From: JAWWPY01 sp964412845
GTDB taxonomy: Bacteria > Actinomycetota > Actinomycetes > Streptosporangiales > Streptosporangiaceae
Length of the DNA stretch: 25,761 nucleotides
Reading direction: 5' to 3'
Assembly: GCA_964412845.1 (NCBI GenBank)
Contig: CAYPQM010000098.1
Coordinates: 1-25,761, forward strand
The position numbers were made by a program, and so were the translations under genes. The notes below the pieces were generated by a model that did no database searches, was not told the origin of the DNA, and saw only the letters and a program-made list of their open reading frames with translations. This document shows, in pieces, positions 7,330 to 15,503 of this stretch; the first letter of the stretch is position 1, and each line of letters begins with the position of its first letter.

Positions 7330-8201
7330 CGGGTTCCCCCTTCCAGGAAACTGATCGCCAGCTTGTTGAACTCATCGAACTTCTCCAGCTGGGCCCAGTG
7401 CCCGCAGCCGCCGAACACGTGCAGCTGGGCCCGCCGGATGATCTTCAGTGCGACCAGGGCGCCGTCCAGCGGGTTTACCCGGTCTTCCCGGCCCCAGATG
7501 AGCAGCACCGGCTGGCGCAACTGGTGGGCTTCCCGCCACAGCAGCCCTTCCTCAGCGTGCGCCGGGTCGAAGAACGAGGCACCCATCGAGGCCATCGCGG
7601 CCAGGGACTGCGGATCGCTGGCCGCGGCGAACCGCTCGTCGATCATCTCGTCGGTCACCAGCCGCTGGTCGAACACGAGCGTCCGCAGGAAGGCGGCCAG
7701 CTTCTCCCGGCTCGGGCCCGGCGGCGCCGCGAACTCCATCAGCCGCCGCACGCCCTCGGTCGGGTCCGGGGCGAAGACATTGAGGCTCAGCCCGCCCGGC
7801 CCCATCAGCACCAGGCGGCCCGCCCGCTCGGGGAACCGCAGCGCGAACCGGACCGCGGTGCCGCCGCCGAGCGAGTTGCCGATCAGGTGCACCCGCTCGA
7901 TGCCGAGCTGGTCGAGCAGGCCGGCCAGCGCGTTGGCCGCGAACGTGAAGTAATGGCCGGTGACCGGCGGCTTGGCCGACTTGCCGAAACCCGGCTGGTC
8001 CGGCATGAGGGTACGGAAGTGATCAGCGAAGACCGGCAGGTTGCGGCCGAAGTTGCTCCACGCTGAGGCACCGGGGCCGCCGCCGTGCAGCAGCACGACC
8101 GGCGTGCCGTCGGCCACGCCAGCCTCGTGGTAGTGCAGCTTGAGACCGTCCGTGTCGGCAAAACGGCTGGTGGTAACGGACTCCGGCGGCGCCACGCTCA
8201 T
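7326..8201 (-). CDS. hsaD: 4,5-9,10-diseco-3-oxosteroid (DSHA) hydrolase
   Basis: A 291-residue alpha/beta hydrolase of the meta-cleavage-product hydrolase family. It splits the HsaC product into a C5-C6 dienoate and the HIP propanoate. The catalytic triad is Ser110 in the elbow 'GNSLGGG', Asp240 in 'WGREDRVNP' and His268 in 'GGCGHWAQ'. The oxyanion region 'LHGGGPGASAWSNF' is typical of the family. The frame extends upstream to 8255, but ATG at 8201 has AGGAG eight bases before it, removes an out-of-family leader and gives exactly the length of M. tuberculosis HsaD. It lies 13 bases after hsaA and overlaps hsaC by four. Confidence 0.95.
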   Translation of the reverse strand: MSVAPPESVTTSRFADTDGLKLHYHEAGVADGTPVVLLHGGGPGASAWSNFGRNLPVFADHFRTLMPDQPGFGKSAKPPVTGHYFTFAANALAGLLDQLGIERVHLIGNSLGGGTAVRFALRFPERAGRLVLMGPGGLSLNVFAPDPTEGVRRLMEFAAPPGPSREKLAAFLRTLVFDQRLVTDEMIDERFAAASDPQSLAAMASMGASFFDPAHAEEGLLWREAHQLRQPVLLIWGREDRVNPLDGALVALKIIRRAQLHVFGGCGHWAQLEKFDEFNKLAISFLEGGTR

Positions 8202-8214
8202 CAGGGTGCTCCTG

Positions 8215-9396
8215 TCACACCATCGCGTCCGGCTGAGCCTGCAGGCCGAATTCACCGCGGCCGAACATGGACAGCGCGCGTTCCGGATCGTTGATCGCGT
8301 GCACCCGGCCGGCGTGCGCGTCGCGCCAGAACCGCTGGATCGGGGTTCCGGTGCGCAGCGCCCGGCCGCCGGAGTTCTCGAACAGCAGGTCCACCGCGCT
8401 GATCGCCTGGCCGGTGCCGCGCACCTGGTCGCGCCGCACCCGCAGGCGCACCGGCATCGGGATCTTCTTCCCCGCCCGGGCCAGCTCCATCAGCTCGGTC
8501 ATGTTGCGCTCCAGCGCCAGCCACGCCCCGTCCACCTCGGCCGCGGCCTCGGCCACCCGCACCTGGCTGAACGGGTCCTCCGACGCCTTCTGGCCGACGT
8601 AGGACGCCCGCACCCGCTCGCGCTGGTAGGCCACGTGCGCGGCGTAGGCGCCGGTCGCCATCCCGATGATCGGCGTGGTGATCGCGTAGGAGAACACGGA
8701 GCCGAACGGCAGCCGGTACAGCGGCGCCGGATTGGCTTCCTGGCCCGGGCAGACGCAGCGGGAGACATCGGTGAAGCTGAGCGAGCGGTGCTCCGGCACG
8801 AAAGCGCTGGCCACCACGATGTCGTTGCTGCCCGTGCCGCGCAGTCCCACGGTGTCCCACACGTCATCGATCACGTAGTCGCTGGCGGGCAGCAAGAAGG
8901 TGCGGAAATCGACCGGGTTGCCCTCGGCGTCCAGCACGATCCCGCCCAGCAGGACCCAGCTGGCATGGTTGCAGCCGGACGAGAAGCTCCAGCGTCCCTT
9001 GAGCATGTGCCCGCCCGGGACGGCCTCGGCCCGGCCGGTCGGCGCGTAGGAGGACGACATCCTGGTGCTCGGGTCGGCGCCCCAGACCTCCTCCTGGGCC
9101 CGCAGCGGGAACAGGGCCAGCTGCCAGGGGTGCACGCCGACCACGGACGAGACCCACCCGGTGGACCCGCAGGCGCTGGCGATCAGCCGGACTCCGGTCA
9201 GGAACGTGATCGGATCCGCTTCGAGGCCGCCGAACCTGACCGGCTGGAGCAGCCCGAAGAACCCGGCCTCCTCCAGCGCCTTGACCGACTCGGGCGGCAC
9301 CACCCGGGCATCCTCGGTCTCCTGCGCGCGCTCCCGGAGCACCGGCAGCAGGTCACGTACCCCGGCGATCACCGCCTGCCCGACGTTCTCGCTCAC
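8215..9396 (-). CDS. hsaA: 3-HSA hydroxylase, flavin-dependent oxygenase component
   Basis: A 393-residue group D flavin monooxygenase with the acyl-CoA dehydrogenase fold. It hydroxylates 3-HSA to the catechol 3,4-DHSA with FMNH2 from HsaB. The first helices contain 'RVVPPESVKALEEAGFFGLLQPVRFGG', then 'STGWVSSVVGVHPWQLALFP' and 'KGRWSFSSGCNHASWVLLGG', all typical of HsaA/HpaB-like oxygenases. I place the start at GTG 9396 because GGAGGG lies seven bases upstream and the resulting length matches known HsaA. The frame is open seven codons further. It is the first gene of hsaADCB and is transcribed away from a KstR-type operator shared with kshA. Confidence 0.94.
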   Translation of the reverse strand: MSENVGQAVIAGVRDLLPVLRERAQETEDARVVPPESVKALEEAGFFGLLQPVRFGGLEADPITFLTGVRLIASACGSTGWVSSVVGVHPWQLALFPLRAQEEVWGADPSTRMSSSYAPTGRAEAVPGGHMLKGRWSFSSGCNHASWVLLGGIVLDAEGNPVDFRTFLLPASDYVIDDVWDTVGLRGTGSNDIVVASAFVPEHRSLSFTDVSRCVCPGQEANPAPLYRLPFGSVFSYAITTPIIGMATGAYAAHVAYQRERVRASYVGQKASEDPFSQVRVAEAAAEVDGAWLALERNMTELMELARAGKKIPMPVRLRVRRDQVRGTGQAISAVDLLFENSGGRALRTGTPIQRFWRDAHAGRVHAINDPERALSMFGRGEFGLQAQPDAMV

Positions 9397-9443
9397 CGGA
9401 CGTCCCTCCGATCGCACCGACTCAGCGGCCAGCCATCGCCACC

Positions 9444-9465
9444 AGACTAGAACATGTTCTAGTCT
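9444..9465. promoter_or_regulatory. KstR-type operator, hsaA/kshA intergenic
   Basis: A perfect 22-bp palindrome: AGACTAGAACA followed by its reverse complement. The core TAGAACATGTTCTA fits the KstR consensus TnnAACnnGTTnnA exactly. KstR is the TetR-family repressor of cholesterol catabolism, released by steroid-CoA thioesters. The site is centred between hsaA (start 9396) and kshA (start 9516), so one repressor dimer pair can silence both directions. TAGTCT-like -10 elements overlap it. Confidence 0.9.
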
Positions 9466-9515
9466 AGGGGTAGCGGGCTGGCACGGCTGCGGCGAGTAAG
9501 CATGGAGGGGTCCCC

Positions 9516-10652
9516 ATGAATGACCGGGACGGCGTCCGGACCATCGACCGCGGCGCGCCGCCGGCCAGGTTCGCGCGCGGCTGGCACTGCCTGGGGCTGG
9601 CCGAGCCGTTCCGGGCCGCCGTCCCGCACGCGGTACAGGCGTTCGGCACGAAGCTCGTGGTCTTCGCCGACTCCGCCGGGAGCCTGCATGTGCTCGACGC
9701 GTACTGCCGGCACATGGGTGGCGACCTGAGCCGCGGCACGATCAAGGGCGACGCGGTCGCCTGCCCGTTCCACGACTGGCGCTGGGGCGGCGACGGCCGG
9801 TGCGCGCGGATTCCCTACGCCCGGCGCGTGCCGCCCACGGCCCGGACGCGATCCTGGCTGACGCACGAGCAGAACGGGCAACTGTTCGTCTGGCACGACC
9901 CGCAGGGCAACCCGCCGCCTGAGCACGTGACCATCCCCCGGATCGAGGGCGCGTTCTCCGCCGAGTGGAGCAACTGGACCTGGGACTCGATCCTGGTCGA
10001 GGCCAACTGCCGCGAGGTAGTGGACAACGTCGTGGACATGGCGCATTTCTTCTACATCCACTTCGCCTTCCCGACGTACTTCAAGAACGTGCTCGAAGGG
10101 CACATCGCGACGCAGTACCTGAAGACCCGGGCCCGGCCGGATATCGAGAGCGGCTCGAACTACGCGTCAGGAACGGACACCACGCTGCGCTCCGAGGCTT
10201 CGTACTACGGGCCGTCATACATGATCAACTACCTGTCGCACGACTATCACGGCACGACCATGGAGAGCGTCCTGATCAACTGCCACTATCCCGTCACGCC
10301 GGACTCGTTCCTGCTGCAATGGGGCGTGATCGTCAGGCGGCCGGCCGGCCTGTCCGAAGCGCAGGGCGACCGGGTGGCCGCCAAGTTCGCCAACTTCATC
10401 GGCCTCGGCTTCCAGCAGGACGTGGAGATCTGGACGCACAAGAGCCGGGTGGACAATCCGCTGCTGTGCGCCGAGGATGGCCCGGTCTACCAGCTACGCC
10501 GCTGGTACGAGCAGTTCTACCTCGACGTCAAGGACATCGAGCCAGATATGGTGGCCCGCTACGAGTTCGAGGTTGACACCACCCGCGCGGTGGCCGAATG
10601 GGAGGCGGAGGTGGCGGAGAACCTCGCCGGACGGCAGGACGGGACCCGCTGA
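9516..10652 (+). CDS. kshA: 3-ketosteroid 9-alpha-hydroxylase, Rieske oxygenase
   Basis: A 378-residue Rieske non-haem iron oxygenase. It hydroxylates C9 of AD/ADD, which together with KstD opens ring B. The Rieske 2Fe-2S motif is Cys64-x-His66 and Cys83-x2-His86 ('CRHMGGDLS...CPFHDW'). The mononuclear iron is held by His177 and His182 ('DMAHFFYIHFAFPTYF') and probably Asp302 ('QQDVEIWTHK'). The stretch 'AHFFYIHFAFPTYFKNVLEG' is highly specific for KshA. GGAGGGG five bases upstream supports ATG 9516. It heads a three-gene unit with a small cysteine protein and kshB, downstream of the KstR operator. Confidence 0.95.
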   Translation: MNDRDGVRTIDRGAPPARFARGWHCLGLAEPFRAAVPHAVQAFGTKLVVFADSAGSLHVLDAYCRHMGGDLSRGTIKGDAVACPFHDWRWGGDGRCARIPYARRVPPTARTRSWLTHEQNGQLFVWHDPQGNPPPEHVTIPRIEGAFSAEWSNWTWDSILVEANCREVVDNVVDMAHFFYIHFAFPTYFKNVLEGHIATQYLKTRARPDIESGSNYASGTDTTLRSEASYYGPSYMINYLSHDYHGTTMESVLINCHYPVTPDSFLLQWGVIVRRPAGLSEAQGDRVAAKFANFIGLGFQQDVEIWTHKSRVDNPLLCAEDGPVYQLRRWYEQFYLDVKDIEPDMVARYEFEVDTTRAVAEWEAEVAENLAGRQDGTR

Positions 10653-10654
10653 CC

Positions 10655-10987
10655 ATGACCGACGGGCAGCATCGGGAGAACGGGTCCGCCGGGCCACACC
10701 TGGCGAATGGGTCCGCCGCGCCGGACCCGGCGAGCCGGCCCGATGAGCGGCAGGCCCACTTCCGCCCGGTCGAGTGCGACCGTTGCGGCGCGGTGGTGCA
10801 GGTCGCCAAGTTCAGCCCTCAGCACACCAGCGTGCAGTGGAGCCAGCCATCCGTCCGCGCGTGCGCCGAGTTCAGCGCCCGGGTGTCCGCGGGCGAGCAG
10901 ACCGCTCTTATCGACTCCTGCGCCAGCCTGCGCCGCAGCATCGACCACGCGGTGCTCCAGGGCAGCGTCGAGGTCTTCCCGCCTTGA
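10655..10987 (+). CDS. Small four-cysteine protein between kshA and kshB
   Basis: A 110-residue protein whose family I cannot name. Residues 1-35 are low-complexity and probably disordered; two imperfect repeats in the DNA end in the same GGGTCCGCCG-type block. The rest is compact: 'HFRPVECDRCGAVVQVAKFSPQHTSVQW' followed by two helices. Cysteines are at 41, 44, 70 and 89, with His57 between, so a zinc or iron-sulphur site is possible. The ATG lies two bases after the kshA stop and the gene ends seven bases before kshB, so it is surely co-translated with both hydroxylase components. A role as an assembly, electron-transfer or stabilising partner of KshAB is inference from position only. The frame extends 19 codons upstream inside kshA, but ATG 10655 fits the coupling. 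Confidence 0.75.
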   Translation: MTDGQHRENGSAGPHLANGSAAPDPASRPDERQAHFRPVECDRCGAVVQVAKFSPQHTSVQWSQPSVRACAEFSARVSAGEQTALIDSCASLRRSIDHAVLQGSVEVFPP

Positions 10988-10994
10988 GCCTGCC

Positions 10995-12020
10995 ATGAGC
11001 GCGCCGCGGGCCAGTTACCAGGTGCGGGTAGCCGAGGTGATCAGCGAGACAGCCGACGCGTGCTCACTCGTCCTCGCCATCCCGGCTGAGCTGGCTGGCA
11101 TTTTCGGCTACCGGCCCGGCCAGTTCCTGACCGTGCGCGTCCCGCATGACGGCGACGGCTCGGTGGCCCGCTGCTACTCGCTGTCGAGCTCGCCGCATAC
11201 CGGGGACCGGCCGACGATCACCGTCAAGCGGATGACCGGCGGGCACGCCTCCAACTGGATCGCTGACCAGGTGGCGGCCGGGAGCGTGCTGGAGATCCTG
11301 CCGCCCGCTGGGACGTTCAGCCCGCACTCGCTGGACGGCGACTTCCTGCTGTTCGCGGGGGGCAGCGGGATTACCCCGGTGATGTCCATCCTGAAGTCGG
11401 CCCTCGCCCAGGGCCGGGGCCGGATCGTCCTGGTCTATGCCAACCGCGACGAGCATTCCGTCATCTTCGGCCCCGAGCTGCTCCGGCTCCAAGCGTCCGC
11501 CGGGGACCGGCTGGTGGTGGTGCACTGGCTCGACTCGCTGCAGAGCGCGCCGACCGTCGCCGGGATTGCCGCGCTGACCGCGCCGTACGCCGGCTACGAC
11601 GCGTTCATCTGCGGGCCGGACCCTTACATGGCGGTCGTCCGGCAGGCGCTGAGCCAGCTCGGCGTGCCGGGGGCCCAGGTCCACGTCGAGCGGTTCCTGT
11701 CACTGGCGGAGAACCCCTTTGAGGCGACGGAGGAGACCGGGGGCGTGCCCGCGACCCTGGAGGTCACGCTGGACGGCCAGACCCGCGTGCTGCCGTGGCC
11801 GCCCGGGTCCCGGATGCTCGACGTCCTCATCGACCAGGGCCTCGCCGCGCCGTTCTCCTGCCGCGAGGGAATCTGCGGGGCGTGTGCCTGCCAGCTCACC
11901 GGCGGCGAGGTGGAGATGGTGCACAACGAAGTCCTTGAGGCCCAGGATGTCGCTGACGGCTACATCCTGGCCTGCCAGGCTGTACCGCTGACGGACACGG
12001 TCGCCATCACCTACTCCTGA
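10995..12020 (+). CDS. kshB: 3-ketosteroid 9-alpha-hydroxylase reductase
   Basis: A 341-residue class IA oxygenase reductase with three domains. FAD binding is shown by 'ARCYSLSSSP' (58-67, RxYS type), NADH binding by 'GGSGITPVMSIL' (122-133) and 'ICGPDPYM' (205-212), and the C-terminal plant-type 2Fe-2S ferredoxin by Cys289, Cys294, Cys297 and Cys327. It passes electrons from NADH to the Rieske centre of KshA. Its length is slightly below that of M. tuberculosis KshB. ATG 10995 lies seven bases after the small cysteine protein, with no strong ribosome binding site, which suggests coupled translation. In M. tuberculosis kshA and kshB are far apart; here they share a transcript. The gene is convergent with the next, with an 11-bp gap. 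Confidence 0.94.
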   Translation: MSAPRASYQVRVAEVISETADACSLVLAIPAELAGIFGYRPGQFLTVRVPHDGDGSVARCYSLSSSPHTGDRPTITVKRMTGGHASNWIADQVAAGSVLEILPPAGTFSPHSLDGDFLLFAGGSGITPVMSILKSALAQGRGRIVLVYANRDEHSVIFGPELLRLQASAGDRLVVVHWLDSLQSAPTVAGIAALTAPYAGYDAFICGPDPYMAVVRQALSQLGVPGAQVHVERFLSLAENPFEATEETGGVPATLEVTLDGQTRVLPWPPGSRMLDVLIDQGLAAPFSCREGICGACACQLTGGEVEMVHNEVLEAQDVADGYILACQAVPLTDTVAITYS

Positions 12021-12031
12021 CCGCGCCGCAG

Positions 12032-13645
12032 TCAGCCCTCCCGGGCCGGGGCGGCGCTCAGGGCGGCGGCTGCGCTCCGGCCGGCCCGCCGGCCGGAGAA
12101 GACACAGTCGGCCAGCGAGAGCCCGCTGACATAGGAGCGCGAGCAGAGACCGACCGCGCTGCGGCCCGCGGCGTACAACCCGGGCACCGCGGTCCCATCG
12201 GCCCGGCGGACCTGGCCGGTCTCCTCCGCGACCAGCAGGCCGCCGAGAGTGAGCATCGGCGCCGGGTTGGCCAGCCCGGGCCGGACCGAGCAGTCGATGA
12301 GCGAGTAGGGCGGCTGGTCCTGCGCCCGGACCTGGTCGGCCGGCTTGCCCGCCGGGTCGGCGAGTCCCGCGGCGGCCGCGGCGTTGTAGGCCTCCAGGGT
12401 GGCGGCCAGGCCACCCGGGTCGATGCCAGCCCGCGCCGCCAGCCCGGCGACCGTCGGCGCGCTGAGCCGCCCCAGGGTCAGCAGGTACCTCGCCTGCCAG
12501 CGCTGGAACCACAGCGTCGTGCCGCGCACCTGACGGCGGGCCTCCGCCACCGTCGCCTGGTCGGCCAGCAGCCAGGCTTCGGCGTTGTGCTTGGTCACGA
12601 TTGCTTCGCCGAGCGCCGCCCCGTAGCGGGACTCGTCGCAGACCCGCGCTCCGGCGCGATCCACCAGCACCCCCCGCAGCAGGGCGGGCGGCGGGCTGAG
12701 GAACCGCCAGACCGACACGCGGTCCAGGAACGCGGTCGCGCCGCCGGCTCCGGTGCCGAGCCGGATCCCGCTGCCATCGTCACCCGGCGTCCCCAGCGGC
12801 AGGCCGCCCCGGTAGGCCGGCGCGTGCTCGCGCATCATCTGCCGGTTGGCCACGAAACCGCCGGCGGCCAGCACCACGCCACGGCGGGCCATGATGCGCA
12901 GCGGGCGGCCGTGTCGCTGTTCCAGCCAGTGCACCGGCCGGTGCATGATGCGGCCGACCTTCGGCGCGTACAGGTACGGCTTGGCCGACCAGCCGCGCAA
13001 GACGCGGTGCGCGACCCGGGCCCAGCCCGGCGCGCCGTGCAGGCTGCGGCAGTCAACCCCGACCACCCGGCCCGCGGAATCCGTGATCAGCTGCCGCGCG
13101 CTGGTCTGCGTGAGCACGCGGGCGCCGGATCTGCGGACGGCGGCGGCCAGCCGGGCGAACAGCAGGCCGCCTGAGGTGCCGCGGCCGCGGGTCCGGTGCC
13201 CGCGCGGCGCCGGGGCGGCGATGTCGCGGGCGGACAGCTCGCTGCCGGAGTAGTACAGGTAGTGCCGGTTGGTCGGGTAGGAGGTCTTGTCCGGGCACAG
13301 GGAACCCTCGAACGGCACGCCATGCCGCTCCAGCCAGGCCAGCATGGCCGGGCTGCCCTGGCAGAACTCACGCAGCGTGGCCGGTGACACGGCGTCGCCG
13401 ACCTCCAGGCTGAGGTAGTCGAACATCGCCTCCGGCGAGTCCTGGACGCCCGCGTCGCGCTGCTGGTGCGTGCCGCCGCCGGCGTAGACCACACCCCCGG
13501 ACAGGGCGGTGGCGCCGCCACCGCGGAACCGGTCCAGCACGATCACGTCGGCGCAGGCCGCGGCGGCCTCCGGGGCGGCGCAGGCACCGGCCGGCCCGAA
13601 ACCCACGTCGACCACGTGGGCCTGGTCGTCGCAGGTCTGCGGCAC
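12032..13645 (-). CDS. KstD-like FAD-dependent oxidoreductase
   Basis: A 537-residue flavoprotein of the fumarate reductase/KstD superfamily. It shows the dinucleotide motif 'VGFGPAG' near the N-terminus, 'GGGATALSGGVVYAGGGT' (FAD contact), 'RRGVVLAAGGF' and the C-terminal 'GLYAAGRSAVGLCSRSYVSGLSLADCVFSG'. The last block differs from true KstD: the YxGxG catalytic segment is YVSGL. It therefore belongs to a sister subfamily, possibly acting on other ketosteroids (for example 4-ene or 5-alpha substrates) or bile-acid-like nuclei. The start is GTG 13645 with GGAGG upstream. It is divergent from kstD over a KstR-type operator, so a role in steroid catabolism is likely. The exact reaction is unknown. 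Confidence 0.8.
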   Translation of the reverse strand: MPQTCDDQAHVVDVGFGPAGACAAPEAAAACADVIVLDRFRGGGATALSGGVVYAGGGTHQQRDAGVQDSPEAMFDYLSLEVGDAVSPATLREFCQGSPAMLAWLERHGVPFEGSLCPDKTSYPTNRHYLYYSGSELSARDIAAPAPRGHRTRGRGTSGGLLFARLAAAVRRSGARVLTQTSARQLITDSAGRVVGVDCRSLHGAPGWARVAHRVLRGWSAKPYLYAPKVGRIMHRPVHWLEQRHGRPLRIMARRGVVLAAGGFVANRQMMREHAPAYRGGLPLGTPGDDGSGIRLGTGAGGATAFLDRVSVWRFLSPPPALLRGVLVDRAGARVCDESRYGAALGEAIVTKHNAEAWLLADQATVAEARRQVRGTTLWFQRWQARYLLTLGRLSAPTVAGLAARAGIDPGGLAATLEAYNAAAAAGLADPAGKPADQVRAQDQPPYSLIDCSVRPGLANPAPMLTLGGLLVAEETGQVRRADGTAVPGLYAAGRSAVGLCSRSYVSGLSLADCVFSGRRAGRSAAAALSAAPAREG

Positions 13646-13709
13646 CGGCGCCTCCGTCAGGGGCGGAACGTGGCGGGCGTGCGATCTGAAATCGCCGCTC
13701 GGCCAAAAC

Positions 13710-13723
13710 TGTAACGTGTTCTA
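13710..13723. promoter_or_regulatory. KstR-type operator upstream of kstD
   Basis: TGTAACGTGTTCTA matches TnnAACnnGTTnnA at every fixed position. It lies 22 bases before the kstD start codon and 64 bases before the divergent KstD-like gene, so it can serve both. The flanks are less symmetric than at 9444-9465, suggesting weaker binding. Confidence 0.82.
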
Positions 13724-13745
13724 GTATGGAGCGGCAGGAGGCCCC

Positions 13746-15428
13746 ATGACAACGGACCAGGCCGAGTTCGACGTCGTCGTTGTAGGCAGCGGCGCCGCCG
13801 GGATGACCGCGGCGCTCGCCGCCGCGCACCGCGGCCTGCGCGCCGTGGTGCTGGAGAAGACGGAATGGTTCGGCGGCTCCACGGCCCGCTCGGGCGGGGG
13901 CATCTGGGCGCCCGGCAACGAGGTGCTGCGCAAGGCCGGTGTCCGGGACACCCCGGAGCAGGCCCGCGCATACCTGGCGCATGTGGCTGGTGACGGCGTC
14001 CCGGCGGAGCGGCAGCGGGCGCTGCTTGAGCACAGCCCGGCCATGCTCGCCTTCGTCCGCGCGAACACGCCCGTCGACTTCGCCTGGGTGCCGGGCTACG
14101 CCGACTACTACCCCGAGGCTCCCGGCGGGCTGGCCCAGGGGCGCAGCATCGAGCCGGTGCCGCTCGACGGGCGGAAGCTCGGCACCGAACTGGCCCACCT
14201 GAACCCGCCCTACCTGCCGTCGCCGCCCGGCGTGACGATCACGCAGGCCGACTACCGGTGGCTGAGCCTCGGCCCCCGGCATCCGCGGGCCATGCTGGCC
14301 AGCGCGAAAGTCCTCGGCCGGCTGACCCGGGCGCGCGTGCTCCGGCACCACACGCTCAGCATGGGCCAGGCCCTGGCGGCCGGGCTGCGGGCGGGCCTGC
14401 TGGCCCAGGATGTGCCGGTCTGGCTGAACACCCCGATGACCGGCCTGCGGATGCAGGACGGCCGGGTCACTGGGGTCGAGGTAACCCGGGACGGCCAGCC
14501 CGCCCTGATCCGGGCGAGCCGCGGCGTCGTGCTGGCCGCGGGCGGCTTCGAGCACAACGAGCAGATGCGGCAGCGCTACCAGCGGCCGCCGATCGGCACC
14601 GAGTGGACGACCGGCGCGGCCGGCAACACCGGCGACGCGATCACCGCGGGCGAGGCCGCCGGGGCCGCGCTCGACCTGATGGACGACGCCTGGTGGGGCC
14701 CGTCCATACCGCTCGCCAGCCGGCCGTACTTCGTCCTCGCCGAGCGCAGCCTGCCCGGCTGCATGCTGGTCAACGGGGCCGGGCAGCGGTTCGTCAACGA
14801 GTCCGCGCCGTATGTCGACGCCGTGCACGCCATGTACGACGGCCACGGCGAGGACACCCCGCACATCCCGGCCTGGCTGATCATCGACCAGCGTTACCGC
14901 AACACCTACGTGTTCGCCGGGCGCGCGCCGCGCAAGCCGCTGCCCCGCCGCTGGTACGCCGCGGGCGTGCTGCACCGCGCGCCCACCATCGCGGAACTGG
15001 CCGACTCCGTCGGCATAGACCCGGCGACCCTGGCCAAGACGGTCGTCAGGTTCAACGAGTTCGCGGAAACCGGCAAGGATGCGGACTTCGGCCGCGGCGA
15101 CTCCGCCTACGACCGCTACTACGGCGACCCCCGGCAGCGGCCCAACCCGTGCCTCGCGGCACTGCGGCAGGCGCCGTTCTACGCGGTCAAGATCGTGCCC
15201 GGCGACCTGGGCACCAAGGGCGGGCTGCGCACCGACGAGCGAGCCCGGGTGCTGCGCACGGACGGCAGCCCCATCGCCGGGCTCTACGCGGCGGGCAACG
15301 CCAGCGCGGCCGTCATGGGGCACAGCTACGCCGGCGCGGGCGCGACCATCGGCCCCGCGATGACCTTCGGCTACATCGCCGCCCTGGACCTGGCCGGCGT
15401 AGCCGGCTCCCCCGGGGTGGCGACGTAG
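13746..15428 (+). CDS. kstD: 3-ketosteroid delta-1-dehydrogenase
   Basis: A 560-residue FAD enzyme that introduces the C1-C2 double bond in ring A of 3-ketosteroids (AD to ADD). The N-terminal Rossmann motif is 'VVVGSGAAGM' (11-20), followed by 'EKTEWFGGSTARSGGGIWAPGN'. Catalytic residues match the family: Tyr118 or Tyr121 in 'PGYADYYPEAPGG', Tyr356 in 'NESAPYVDA', and Tyr528 with Gly532 in 'HSYAGAGATIGPAM', the YxxxG block that enolises the C3 ketone. Length is like M. tuberculosis KstD. AGGAG lies upstream of ATG 13746. The last nine codons lie inside the first unit of a 25-bp tandem repeat, and the stop falls at the start of the second unit. Confidence 0.95.
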   Translation: MTTDQAEFDVVVVGSGAAGMTAALAAAHRGLRAVVLEKTEWFGGSTARSGGGIWAPGNEVLRKAGVRDTPEQARAYLAHVAGDGVPAERQRALLEHSPAMLAFVRANTPVDFAWVPGYADYYPEAPGGLAQGRSIEPVPLDGRKLGTELAHLNPPYLPSPPGVTITQADYRWLSLGPRHPRAMLASAKVLGRLTRARVLRHHTLSMGQALAAGLRAGLLAQDVPVWLNTPMTGLRMQDGRVTGVEVTRDGQPALIRASRGVVLAAGGFEHNEQMRQRYQRPPIGTEWTTGAAGNTGDAITAGEAAGAALDLMDDAWWGPSIPLASRPYFVLAERSLPGCMLVNGAGQRFVNESAPYVDAVHAMYDGHGEDTPHIPAWLIIDQRYRNTYVFAGRAPRKPLPRRWYAAGVLHRAPTIAELADSVGIDPATLAKTVVRFNEFAETGKDADFGRGDSAYDRYYGDPRQRPNPCLAALRQAPFYAVKIVPGDLGTKGGLRTDERARVLRTDGSPIAGLYAAGNASAAVMGHSYAGAGATIGPAMTFGYIAALDLAGVAGSPGVAT

Positions 15429-15474
15429 CCGGCTCCCCCGGGTGGCGACGTAGCCGGCTCCCCCGGGTGGCGAC
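15399..15474. repeat. Three tandem 25/26-bp repeats at the kstD 3' end
   Basis: Three head-to-tail units begin GTAGCCGGCTCCCCCGGG: 15399-15424 (26 bp), 15425-15449 and 15450-15474 (25 bp each). The first has one extra G. Unit 1 encodes the last residues of KstD, and the TAG stop is formed at the head of unit 2. The perfect units suggest recent slippage. Confidence 0.9.
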
Positions 15475-15503
15475 ACCGGCTGTCTCTTACTTGAGGGCTC
15501 CGG

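Noticed and set aside
6037..7953. 638-residue plus-strand open frame across hsaB, hsaC and hsaD
   Set aside because: It crosses three well-supported minus-strand genes with intact active sites, and its product is low-complexity Arg/Pro/Gly-rich.
8140..9450. 436-residue plus-strand open frame opposite hsaA
   Set aside because: Shadow of hsaA; no recognisable domain and no ribosome binding site.
15399..15474. CRISPR-like array
   Set aside because: The units are head-to-tail without unique spacers, only three in number, and no cas gene is present.
13368..15476. 702-residue open frame on the minus strand opposite kstD
   Set aside because: It is the antisense shadow of kstD in high-GC DNA. Its protein has no motifs, while the plus strand carries all KstD catalytic residues.
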